Below, piece after piece: positions 56,753 through 64,000 of a stretch of DNA of 64,000 bases. How positions within the stretch are numbered: the stretch's first letter is position 1; every line of letters begins with the position of its first letter. The position numbers were made by a program, and so were the translations under genes. The notes under the pieces were generated by a model. The model was not told where the DNA came from. It saw nothing but the letters and a program-made list of their open reading frames with translations, and searched no databases. Source of the DNA: Rhodopseudomonas palustris (lineage in GTDB: Bacteria > Pseudomonadota > Alphaproteobacteria > Rhizobiales > Xanthobacteraceae); NCBI RefSeq assembly GCF_003591005.1, contig NZ_QYYD01000021.1, positions 1 through 64,000 of the forward strand. Reading direction: 5' to 3'.

Positions 56753-58618
56753 TCAAAGGCCCATCTCGGCCTTGATCAGTCGTTCCTCGGTCTCGTCATA
56801 GAGCGAGGCGATCAGCGCGTGATAGCGCTCGTTGATCTGCTTGCGACGCTTCTTGCGCGTCGGCGTCATCACGCCGTTCTCCAGCGACAATTCCTCCGGC
56901 AGGATGCGGAACGCCTTGATCTGCTCGGCTCGCGCCAGTTTTCCGTTGGCCTTGCCGATTTCCGCCTCGATCAGCCGGTTGACGATCTCGGAGGATGCGA
57001 GATCTGCGTAGCTGGCGATCTTGTCGTCGCGCGACCTTGCCCAATCCATCGTGGCGGTGGCATCGACCTCGATCAGCGCGGTGAGATATTTTCGTCCCTC
57101 CCCGATCACCGCCGCTTCGGAGATGAAAGGGCTGTGCCGCAGTTCGTTTTCGATCTGTGTCGGGCTGATCGACTTGCCGTTGGAGGTGTTGATGATCTCC
57201 TTCTTGCGGTCGACCAGCTTGAACAGCCCATCCGCCGACACCTCGACGATGTCGCCGGTGTAGAGCCAGCCGTCGCGTAGCGCTGACTTGGTCTCCTCCG
57301 GCTTGTTCCAATAGCCGGCAAACAAGCCCGGCCCGCGGACGATCATCTCGCCGTCTTGCAACACGGCGGTTTCCCAGGCCGGATCGGGCAGCGGCACGCC
57401 GACATTGCCGGCCTGCGGCCACTCCGCCATCTGCACCAGATTGGCGCCGACCAGTTCGGTCTGGCCGTAGCATTCCTTGAGCTGCAGGCCCCACAGCTGC
57501 CACAGCGACATCAGCTCGGACGGCATCGCAGCCGACGAGGTGAACGCGACCTTGAGCTCGTCGAAACCGATCTCCGCGAGCAGCGGCTGGAACACCTCGG
57601 CGCGGCAAGCCGCGAACAGTTTGGCGACGAAGGCATCCTCGTCGCCGCGCTGACGGTCTTCGAGTGCCCGGCGCGCGATCGTCATGGCGAGGGCGTAGTT
57701 CGGATTTCCGGCCGCGCCGGCCGGGTGCACTTTGCTGAGGATCTGGGTCGCAAACCGCTGATAGAATCGCGGCGGCGCCATGTAATAGGTGGGCTTCACC
57801 TCCTTGATCGTCTGGGCGAAGTCCGCGGTGGTCTCGCCGAAATACGGAACCGCGTCGGCGAACAGCGGCAGCGCCGTCGCCTGCCCGCGCGCGACGGTGT
57901 GCGACATCGGCAAATGCACCACCACCCGGTGCTCGTCCTCGCGCATGCTGGGGCCGAACAAGGTGATGCAATGAGCGCCGGCCAGAACGGAGAGATGCGT
58001 CAACATCGCCCCTTTAGGATTGCCGGTCGTCCCCGACGTGTAGCCGATGCTGACCACGTCCGACGCCTTCGCGATCGCGCTCTCTTTTTGCAGATAAGCC
58101 TGCGCGTTAACGTCCTCTGCGCCGACGAACTCGGCGAGCGACGTGATCGACGCTGTGGCCTCGCCGGTCCAATCGGGATCGAGCACGACGATGCCGCGGA
58201 GTTGCTCGGCCTGACCGGAGGCGAGCACGATGCGAAGCTGCTGTTCGCCGCCGACGAAGGCGAACTTCGCGCCCGAGTCCGTGAGGCAGTAAGCCACTTC
58301 TTCGGACGACGAGGTGAAGTACACGCCCACCATGACGCCGCCGGCGCACATCGTGGCCATGTCGGCGATCAGCCACTCTTCGGACGAATCGCCCATGATC
58401 GCGACCCGGTCGCCGCGTTCGAGACCAGCACGCCGCAGCGCGCTGGCCAGGTTCACGACACGCTGCGCATAGGCGCCCCACGTCATGGCGGTCCAGACGC
58501 CGTGACGTTTCTGTTGCAAGGCGATCTTGTCGGGCCGCTCCGCGAGCCGCGCAGCCAGAAGCTGCGCGACGGTCGTATCGGCCAACTGGGCGCCGGATGT
58601 AATCGCAGCGACGTCCAT
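56753..58618 (-). CDS. Long-chain-type AMP-dependent acyl-CoA synthetase
   Basis: A 621-residue adenylate-forming enzyme of the FAA1/long-chain type. The P-loop is GYTSGTTGNPKG, the A5 motif CYGQTE, the GWLYTGDIVEV region and DRKKEIINTSNGKSISP, with the C-terminal helical extension usual for this group. It would make an acyl-CoA from a fatty or aryl-alkanoic acid. It follows the crotonase gene by 1 base, indicating tight coupling. Confidence 0.9.
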   Translation of the reverse strand: MDVAAITSGAQLADTTVAQLLAARLAERPDKIALQQKRHGVWTAMTWGAYAQRVVNLASALRRAGLERGDRVAIMGDSSEEWLIADMATMCAGGVMVGVYFTSSSEEVAYCLTDSGAKFAFVGGEQQLRIVLASGQAEQLRGIVVLDPDWTGEATASITSLAEFVGAEDVNAQAYLQKESAIAKASDVVSIGYTSGTTGNPKGAMLTHLSVLAGAHCITLFGPSMREDEHRVVVHLPMSHTVARGQATALPLFADAVPYFGETTADFAQTIKEVKPTYYMAPPRFYQRFATQILSKVHPAGAAGNPNYALAMTIARRALEDRQRGDEDAFVAKLFAACRAEVFQPLLAEIGFDELKVAFTSSAAMPSELMSLWQLWGLQLKECYGQTELVGANLVQMAEWPQAGNVGVPLPDPAWETAVLQDGEMIVRGPGLFAGYWNKPEETKSALRDGWLYTGDIVEVSADGLFKLVDRKKEIINTSNGKSISPTQIENELRHSPFISEAAVIGEGRKYLTALIEVDATATMDWARSRDDKIASYADLASSEIVNRLIEAEIGKANGKLARAEQIKAFRILPEELSLENGVMTPTRKKRRKQINERYHALIASLYDETEERLIKAEMGL

Positions 58619-58619
58619 C

Positions 58620-59399
58620 TCAGCGCTCCGCGAAACGCTTGCGCTTGGCGGCGAATGCGGCGACCGCCTCGGCCCGCTCGGGCGATTTGAACGTCAACAT
58701 CTCCAGCGCCGCCGAGGTGTCGAGCAGCAAATGGGTGTACTGCTTGATGATCTTGTTGACGCTGTATTTGGTCCAGATGATCGATTCTTTCGGCCCGCTC
58801 GCCAGCAGCTCGGCATACTCGATCGCGGCATCGAGCACGCTGCCGTCGGTGATCACCTCGTTGATCATGCCGATCGCGGCCGCTTTCTCGGCGGAGATGA
58901 ATTCGCCGGTCATGAGATAGTGCTTGGCCCGGACCGGCCCCATCAACAGCGGCCACATCACCGCACCACCGTCGCCGGCGACGACGCCGGCATTGACATG
59001 CGTGTCGGCGAAGCGCGCGGTCGCGCTGGCGTAGATCACGTCGCAGAATAGCGCGAGCGTGGCCCCGAGGCCGACCGCAACGCCGTTGACGGCCGCGACG
59101 ATCGGAACTTCGACTTCCAGCATGTTGCGGATCAGGTGACGACCGCTGCGCGTCGGCGACGGCAGCGTGCCCTTGTCCAGCGACTTCTGGTCGCCGCCCG
59201 AGCAAAACCCGCGGCCGGCGCCGGTGAGAACGATCGCGTTGACGGAGCTGTCGTGATCCAATTTGACGAAGACGTCTTCGAGCTCCTCGTGCATCTCCCA
59301 GTTGATGGCGTTGAGGATCTCCGGGCGATTCATCGTCACGACCGCAACGCCGGTGGCGCGCTTGTCGACGAGCAGATACTTGTAGTTGAATTGCGACAT
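58620..59399 (-). CDS. Enoyl-CoA hydratase/isomerase (crotonase) family protein
   Basis: A 259-residue crotonase closely resembling that at 17971-18765: both have GLGATLxLFCDVI, a VAGDGGAVxWP segment and the RAKxYLxTG stretch. The first catalytic Glu position is Thr, as there. The other oxyanion segment is LTGAGRGFCSGGDQKSL. ATG 59399 with GGTGAG before it is chosen over an in-frame GTG at 59408. It lies between a flavin oxidoreductase gene and the ligase gene. Confidence 0.88.
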   Translation of the reverse strand: MSQFNYKYLLVDKRATGVAVVTMNRPEILNAINWEMHEELEDVFVKLDHDSSVNAIVLTGAGRGFCSGGDQKSLDKGTLPSPTRSGRHLIRNMLEVEVPIVAAVNGVAVGLGATLALFCDVIYASATARFADTHVNAGVVAGDGGAVMWPLLMGPVRAKHYLMTGEFISAEKAAAIGMINEVITDGSVLDAAIEYAELLASGPKESIIWTKYSVNKIIKQYTHLLLDTSAALEMLTFKSPERAEAVAAFAAKRKRFAER

Positions 59400-59414
59400 C
59401 GATCTCACCGTTGC

Positions 59415-60548
59415 TTACTGGTTCTGGCTGCGCATCTGGCGGATCGTGCCGAGGATTTCCTCGGTCGGCCGCACGACGTTGTTGCGATCGTTGAAATGCG
59501 GGATCACGTAGCGGCCGACCATGTCGATCGCCTCCATGATCTTTTCGTGCGGCACGGAGTCCATGTGCAGCAGCACTTCGTCGATCCCCATGGCCTCGAA
59601 CTTCTCGATCTGGCGGATGACCGTATCGGGGCTGCCGCACACCGTGGTGGCCGACTCGTTGACCAAGTAGTCCCAGTCATTGGCGGCACGCTCCATCGAC
59701 GGCACGCTCTCGCCCATGTATTTGTAATCGTCGGCAATCGCCGCGAGGCGCGGATAGGCGTCGGTCGAGATCTTGGCGTAGTGCATCAGCGGGCCGGCAT
59801 AGTCCGCCTTGGCCTGCTCGTCGGTCTTGCCGATGCCGATGAACAGCGGGACGCCGATGCGCGGACGCTGCAGCGGGCCTTCCTCGTCGCGCTTCCAGTT
59901 CTTGTGGTAGGCGTCGATCAGCTTCTGCTGGGCGTCCCAGCCCTGATAGATGTTGCTGCTCATCACCGCGAAGCCCTGCGACCCCGCCCAGACGTGGCTG
60001 CGCTCGCTGGTCGCGGCGATGCCGATCACCGGATGCGGCTTCTGCAGCGGCTTGGGCACCAGCTGACGCGGCGGGATCTGGTAGTACTTGCCGTCGAAGG
60101 TGAAGATGTCCTGGCGCATCGCCTTCTTCAGCAGCGCCAGCCCTTCTTCCATCTGCGGCAGCGTCTCGTTCGGGTCGACGTTGAACGCCCGCATCGCGAT
60201 CGTCGTATTGGCGCGGCCGCCGTAGAATTCCATCCGGCCGTTGGACAGGATATCGGTCACCGCAAGCCGCTCGGCCGAGCGCAAGGCGTGGTTGATGCGC
60301 TGCGGCATCAACGTCACGGCCGCGCGCAGCTTGACGCGCGACGTCACCGCGGCCAGATAGCCGAACACCACTTCGGGCGCCGAGCTCGATATGCCGCCGA
60401 GCGCGACGTGCTGCTCGGAGAGCGCGACGCAGTCGAAGCCGACTTTCTCGGCCAGGCGGACTTCGTCGACCAGTTCGTGAAGCCTGCGCGAGTAACTGTG
60501 GCCGACCTGGGTTTCCTGCTCAGACCAGAACCCAAACGTAAGTGCCAT
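59415..60548 (-). CDS. LLM class (luciferase-like) flavin-dependent oxidoreductase
   Basis: A 377-residue bacterial-luciferase-type barrel. The N-terminal AEKVGFDCVALSEQHVALGG, then DILSNGRMEFYGGRA and PVIGIAATSERSHVWAGSQG, are typical of this family, which uses reduced F420 or FMN. It may perform a monooxygenation or oxidation in the acyl-CoA pathway of this operon. An inverted repeat overlaps the start codon. It lies 157 bases after the creatininase-type gene. Confidence 0.88.
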   Translation of the reverse strand: MALTFGFWSEQETQVGHSYSRRLHELVDEVRLAEKVGFDCVALSEQHVALGGISSSAPEVVFGYLAAVTSRVKLRAAVTLMPQRINHALRSAERLAVTDILSNGRMEFYGGRANTTIAMRAFNVDPNETLPQMEEGLALLKKAMRQDIFTFDGKYYQIPPRQLVPKPLQKPHPVIGIAATSERSHVWAGSQGFAVMSSNIYQGWDAQQKLIDAYHKNWKRDEEGPLQRPRIGVPLFIGIGKTDEQAKADYAGPLMHYAKISTDAYPRLAAIADDYKYMGESVPSMERAANDWDYLVNESATTVCGSPDTVIRQIEKFEAMGIDEVLLHMDSVPHEKIMEAIDMVGRYVIPHFNDRNNVVRPTEEILGTIRQMRSQNQ

Positions 60549-60579
60549 GTCTCAATCCTTTTAGCTTTCGAGATGGCAC
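60542..60579 (-). promoter_or_regulatory. Inverted repeat enclosing the ribosome site of the LLM oxidoreductase gene
   Basis: On the minus strand GTGCCAT (60579-60573) pairs perfectly with ATGGCAC (60548-60542), which includes the start codon; CTC/GAG can extend the stem around a 2-base bulge, leaving the AAGGA ribosome site in the loop. This could hide the start codon in the mRNA. No covariation data are available. Confidence 0.3.
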
Positions 60580-60705
60580 AGGGTTTCATAGGCAGAGCGA
60601 TATTTTCGCCCGAAGGCCGCGCCGCGTAGCAACGCTTTCCGAATTTTATGCTGTCCGCATTCGTAAGATGGCAGAAGCCGCAAAACGCATGGATGCGCGG
60701 GGCCG

Positions 60706-61497
60706 TCAGCGGCGGGCGTCGCCGGCCGGAGTGCCGCCATCGAACGTCTCGATCAGCAGGTCGGCGACCGCCGCGAGGCAGGCTTCGCCGATCTCACGGC
60801 TCGCGCCGAACGGGCTGCCGATCACGCCGTTAGCCGACACCGAGCGGATGCCGTTCTTCCACATCATTTCGAGATCGGCCTCCGACAAGCCGCCGAGATG
60901 GCCGACCTCGAAGCGGTCCTGCCTGACGCTGTCCGGCCGGATGACCATCATCAGCGAGGTCTCGGCGATATCGGCGTGGCCGCCGACGGCCGCCACATCG
61001 CCTCCGGCATCGCGCACCGCGTGGCGCCACGTGTCGATCCATGTCGTCGAGTCGGTGAACGCCAGGATCTCGACATCCGAAGAGACGGCTTCGCGCAGGC
61101 GACCGAGCATGTCCTTGAGCACCGGAAAATTGCCGATATGGCCTGAATGGATGAGGATGCGCTTGAACCCGTGCCGCGCCATGCTGGTGCAATAATCGAG
61201 ACAAATCGCTTCGAGCGTCTCTGGGCGCAGCGAAATCGTGCCTGCGAACGGCAGGTGGTGAGACGAGCAGCCGGTCTTGATCGTCGGCGCCACCAGCGTG
61301 GCGCCGCGGCGGCGCGCGATCCGCTCGGCCAGCGCGTCGGCATGATCCGCGTCCATGCCCAAAGACAAATGCGGCCCATGCTGCTCGACGGCCCCGAGCG
61401 GGATCACCACCGTGGTGCAGCCTTGCGCCAGCGCAGCGGCGATTTCCTCGTGGCTCATCTGCTCCAGATAGATCTGGTCGGGATATCCGCGCGCCAT
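60706..61497 (-). CDS. Creatininase family protein
   Basis: A 263-residue metal-dependent amidohydrolase of the creatininase fold. VIPLGAVEQHGPHLSLGMDADHADALAERIA gives the Glu-His-Asp-His metal ligands in EQH, D and DH positions, read in two parts, and ILIHSGHIGN is the second conserved segment. A Glu ligand is probable in EVGHLGG, which replaces the usual DxHAGxxET. The substrate is unknown; many members are not creatininases. It follows the crotonase gene by 4 bases in the operon. Confidence 0.85.
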   Translation of the reverse strand: MARGYPDQIYLEQMSHEEIAAALAQGCTTVVIPLGAVEQHGPHLSLGMDADHADALAERIARRRGATLVAPTIKTGCSSHHLPFAGTISLRPETLEAICLDYCTSMARHGFKRILIHSGHIGNFPVLKDMLGRLREAVSSDVEILAFTDSTTWIDTWRHAVRDAGGDVAAVGGHADIAETSLMMVIRPDSVRQDRFEVGHLGGLSEADLEMMWKNGIRSVSANGVIGSPFGASREIGEACLAAVADLLIETFDGGTPAGDARR

Positions 61498-61501
61498 CAG
61501 C

Positions 61502-62266
61502 TCAGCCCTTATTGTTCTTCGACAGAAACCTCGCCCGCGCGTTGGTCGAACTCTCGGCTGTGACGTAGGCGTCGAGATCCGCCACGGTCATCTCCTCGAG
61601 CGCCTGATCGCTCATCTGGGCGGTGCGGTTGAGCGATCGTTTGATGGCGTGGAACAGCTTGCGGTCCTTCTGCCGCAGTGCGCCGCAGACCTCGCGGGCC
61701 CGGGACGCCACCTCCGCGGTCGCGACGATCTCGTTCACGGCGCCGATCGCCACGGCGTGCTCGGCGCCGACGAGGTCGCCCCAATACAGCAGTTGCTGCG
61801 CCGCCCGCACGCCGAGCTTTTCGACGGCGCGGCGCATGCCTTTGGTCACCGGCAGCAGGCCGTGGTTGATTTCCGGAAATCCGACCTTGCACGCCGCATC
61901 GGCCACGACGTAGTCCGCATGCAGCAGAAACTCCAAGGCGCCGCCGACCGCGTAGCCGCGAACGGCGCAGACGATGGGCCCCGGATAAGTCTCCATCACC
62001 ACCAGCAGTTCGTGGAAGAACCGGATGCGCGGCCTTGCGACCTCGAGCCCCACGACTTCCTTGATATCGCCGCCGGCGCTGAAGAAGCGGTCGCCGCTGC
62101 CGGTGAGAATGATGCCGGGCGGGCTCTCCTCGCCGGCAAGGCCCTTGATGGTGTCCAGCAGTTCGACGATGAGCTGCGCGTTCAGCGCGTTGGCCGGCGG
62201 CCGGTTCATGGTGATCGTGACCAGATCGCGATCGCGCTCGATCAGGAGGGAAGTGGTGGTGTTCAT
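61502..62266 (-). CDS. Enoyl-CoA hydratase/isomerase (crotonase) family protein
   Basis: A 254-residue crotonase. Unlike the other four in the window it keeps a Glu at the first catalytic position (GYAVGGALEFLLHADY). The first oxyanion segment is LTGSGDRFFSAGGDIKEV. The ATG at 62266 is used; a longer frame upstream lacks similarity. It lies 108 bases after the LivF-type gene and 4 bases before the creatininase-type gene. Confidence 0.87.
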   Translation of the reverse strand: MNTTTSLLIERDRDLVTITMNRPPANALNAQLIVELLDTIKGLAGEESPPGIILTGSGDRFFSAGGDIKEVVGLEVARPRIRFFHELLVVMETYPGPIVCAVRGYAVGGALEFLLHADYVVADAACKVGFPEINHGLLPVTKGMRRAVEKLGVRAAQQLLYWGDLVGAEHAVAIGAVNEIVATAEVASRAREVCGALRQKDRKLFHAIKRSLNRTAQMSDQALEEMTVADLDAYVTAESSTNARARFLSKNNKG

Positions 62267-62374
62267 CGGCAAGACCCAGGCGACAGGCGGCTGCAACAGA
62301 AGGGAATCGGTGGACCGGACGGCGGCGGCGCAACGAAAGTCGCCACGCCAGCGGGCCAAGCGAGACGGCGCGCC

Positions 62375-63094
62375 TTACAGTCCCAGATAGGCACGCTGGA
62401 CATCGGGGTTCTCGAGCAGATCGCGGCTCGGTCCATGCAGCACCACCGAGCCGTTCTCGAGCACATAGCCGCGGCTGCTCAGCGCCAGCGATTTCGCGAC
62501 ATTCTGCTCGACCAGCAGCACCGTGATGCCCCGGTCGTTGAGCGATTTGACGACGTCGAACATCACGTCGGTGAGCGCCGGCGACAGCCCGATCGACGGC
62601 TCGTCGAACATCACGATCTCGGGCTTCGACATGATCGCCCGGCCGATCGCCAGCATCTGCTGCTCGCCGCCGGACAGCGTGCCGGCCAGTTGGTCCCGCC
62701 GTTCGCGCAGCCGCCCGAACAACTGATAGACGGAGTCGAGCGTGGTCGCGCGATCTTGCCTCGCGCGCTTCAGCGAGCCGCCGATCAACAGATTGTCCTC
62801 GACCGAGAGCGCGCCGAAGATCTGGCGGCCTTCGGCGACCTGGGCGATGCCCATTTCGCAGATGTCCCACGGAGGCCGCCGCGAAATATCGACCCCGTTG
62901 ATCCTCACGGACCCGCGCGACGACGGCACGATCCCGGCGATCGAGCGGATCAGCGATGTCTTGCCGGCGCCGTTGGCGCCGACCACGCAGATTAGTTCGC
63001 CCTTGTGGATGCGGAGCGAGACGCCGTTCAGCGCATTCGAGCCGTCATAGGCCACGCACAAATCGTCGATGGTGAGCAGCGCATCGTCAGGCAT
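62375..63094 (-). CDS. LIV-type ABC transporter ATP-binding protein (LivF-like)
   Basis: A 239-residue ATPase. Walker A GANGAGKTS is at 39-47, LSGGEQQ and IVMFDEP follow, and the DNLLIGG segment and length fit LivF. It overlaps the LivG-type gene by 8 bases. It belongs to the third LIV importer of the window, whose remaining genes lie beyond the right edge. Confidence 0.92.
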   Translation of the reverse strand: MPDDALLTIDDLCVAYDGSNALNGVSLRIHKGELICVVGANGAGKTSLIRSIAGIVPSSRGSVRINGVDISRRPPWDICEMGIAQVAEGRQIFGALSVEDNLLIGGSLKRARQDRATTLDSVYQLFGRLRERRDQLAGTLSGGEQQMLAIGRAIMSKPEIVMFDEPSIGLSPALTDVMFDVVKSLNDRGITVLLVEQNVAKSLALSSRGYVLENGSVVLHGPSRDLLENPDVQRAYLGL

Positions 63095-63812
63095 GGAAGC
63101 CGGCTCCCAGATAACTTTCCAGCACCGCAGGATCCGCCACCACTTCCGACGGTTTGCCCTCGGCGATCTTGGCGCCGTGGTGAAGCACCACCACGGTCGA
63201 CGCCACTTCCATCACGATCCGCATCACGTGCTCGACCAATAGGATCGTCAGTCCGCCCGCGGCGAGCTTGTGCAGCACGCCGACGACGCCGGCCGCTTCC
63301 GTCGGCCGCAGCCCCGCCATCACCTCGTCGAGCAGCAGCAGTTTGGGCCGGGTCGACAGCGCCTTGGCCATCTCCAGCATCTTGCGATCGGGCAACGTCA
63401 ACTGATCGGTGCGGGCATTCGCCTTGCCGGCGAGCCCGACGCTCTCGAGCGACTCATAGGCCTTCTCACGCGCCTCCTTGACGCTCGTCGTCCAGCTGAA
63501 GGCGCCGACCATCGCATTCTCCAGCACCGACATGTCTTTCATCGGCCGAACGATCTGGAAGGTCCGCGCAATGCCCATGCGGCACACCGCTTCGGGCGGC
63601 TCGCGCTCGAGCGAACGGCCTTCGAACACCACCTGCCCGGCGGTCGGCCGCAGCGCGCCGGCGACGAGATTGAAGCAGGTTGTCTTGCCGGCGCCGTTCG
63701 GCCCGATCAGCGCGGTGATGCGGCCTGCCTCCAATGAGAAGCTGACGTCGTTGACCGCGACCAATCCGATGAACGCCTTCGTGAGGTTCTTCACTTCGAG
63801 CAGCGCGGTCAT
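63087..63812 (-). CDS. LIV-type ABC transporter ATP-binding protein (LivG-like)
   Basis: A 241-residue ATPase. Walker A GPNGAGKTT is at 37-45; the signature reads LTLPDRKMLEMAKAL, a diverged LivG form; Walker B is LLLLDEV, with Val instead of the usual Pro. It overlaps the LivM-type gene by 4 bases and the LivF-type gene by 8. Confidence 0.9.
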   Translation of the reverse strand: MTALLEVKNLTKAFIGLVAVNDVSFSLEAGRITALIGPNGAGKTTCFNLVAGALRPTAGQVVFEGRSLEREPPEAVCRMGIARTFQIVRPMKDMSVLENAMVGAFSWTTSVKEAREKAYESLESVGLAGKANARTDQLTLPDRKMLEMAKALSTRPKLLLLDEVMAGLRPTEAAGVVGVLHKLAAGGLTILLVEHVMRIVMEVASTVVVLHHGAKIAEGKPSEVVADPAVLESYLGAGFHA

Positions 63813-64000
63813 TCTTCGACCTTCCGCAATTGTGCAATCGGTCCACGCGCCGGCAGCTGGATCGCCTCATAGCGCCGGACAATCGCCGGCCAGATCCCGT
63901 CGGGCAGAAACCACACGACCAGGATCAGCACCGCCCCGTAGGCGACGCTGTTCAGTCCGGGCAGCCCTAGGCTGTCGCCGAGCGCTCCCATGGCGTGATG
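63809..64000 (-). CDS. LIV-type ABC transporter permease (LivM-like), C-terminal end only
   Basis: The frame is open to the window edge and reads the last 63 residues of a LivM-type permease: a final coupling region, a hydrophobic helix (VAYGAVLILVVWFLPDGIWP) and a charged tail. The ATG at 63991 is internal, because similarity to the family requires about 300 residues upstream. ATGA overlap with the LivG-type gene. Confidence 0.85.
   Translation of the reverse strand, partial: HHAMGALGDSLGLPGLNSVAYGAVLILVVWFLPDGIWPAIVRRYEAIQLPARGPIAQLRKVEE

Overview
The window is GC-rich alphaproteobacterial chromosome. Gene style, a two-hairpin intergenic repeat present twice, and the density of branched-chain-amino-acid-type (LIV-type) ABC transporters beside CoA-thioester enzymes point to the Bradyrhizobiaceae, most likely Rhodopseudomonas or Bradyrhizobium. 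This is inference from memory of the group, not a database match. No rRNA, tRNA, CRISPR array, phage gene or transposase was seen. About 59 genes are called; almost all concern uptake and CoA-dependent or oxygen-dependent breakdown of organic acids.

Layout. 1-2.3 kb: a gene tail, a palindromic repeat, a DUF763 protein and a coupled alpha/beta hydrolase. 2.4-12 kb: a MarR regulator divergent from a phthalate-dioxygenase-type Rieske oxygenase, two paralogous iron/polyamine-type binding proteins with one permease and one ATPase, a Rieske ferredoxin-like protein and two amidohydrolases of the decarboxylase type. 12-14.9 kb: MarR, a MgtC/DUF4010 membrane protein, TetR. 15-26.9 kb: a lone LIV-type binding protein, an acyl-CoA ligase/crotonase/SDR operon, a complete LIV transporter ending in a second ligase, and an AhpD-like protein with a MarR regulator. 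27-28.6 kb: IclR and TetR regulators. 28.6-44.7 kb: a phosphotransferase-fold protein, then a coherent catabolic block (dienelactone hydrolase, LIV transporter, lactonase-like amidohydrolase; crotonases, two acyl-CoA dehydrogenases, CaiB CoA-transferase, thioesterase, old-yellow-enzyme reductase, extra binding protein). 44.9-54.1 kb: a homodimeric-type 2-oxoacid dehydrogenase operon (E1, E2, E3) running straight into propionyl-CoA carboxylase genes; pccA is frameshifted and pccB has no normal start codon. 54.5-55.3 kb: AraC regulator. 55.4-64 kb: a further operon of binding protein, long-chain-type CoA ligase, crotonases, luciferase-like flavin oxidoreductase, creatininase-family hydrolase and LivFGM, cut by the window end.

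How it works together. Each block pairs a periplasmic receptor and importer with CoA activation (ligase or CoA-transferase), beta-oxidation-like steps and a local regulator. The most interesting region is 29.7-44.7 kb: full or near-full copies of an inverted repeat TTCAC-N4-GTGAA lie in the two divergent promoter regions of the block, which suggests one regulon and one uncharacterised pathway. A second shared palindrome (GTCAA-N4/5-TTGAC) links the promoter regions at 12.1 kb and 16.3 kb. The operon E1-E2-E3-pccB-pccA suggests a 2-oxobutyrate to propionyl-CoA to methylmalonyl-CoA route that may be decaying in this strain.
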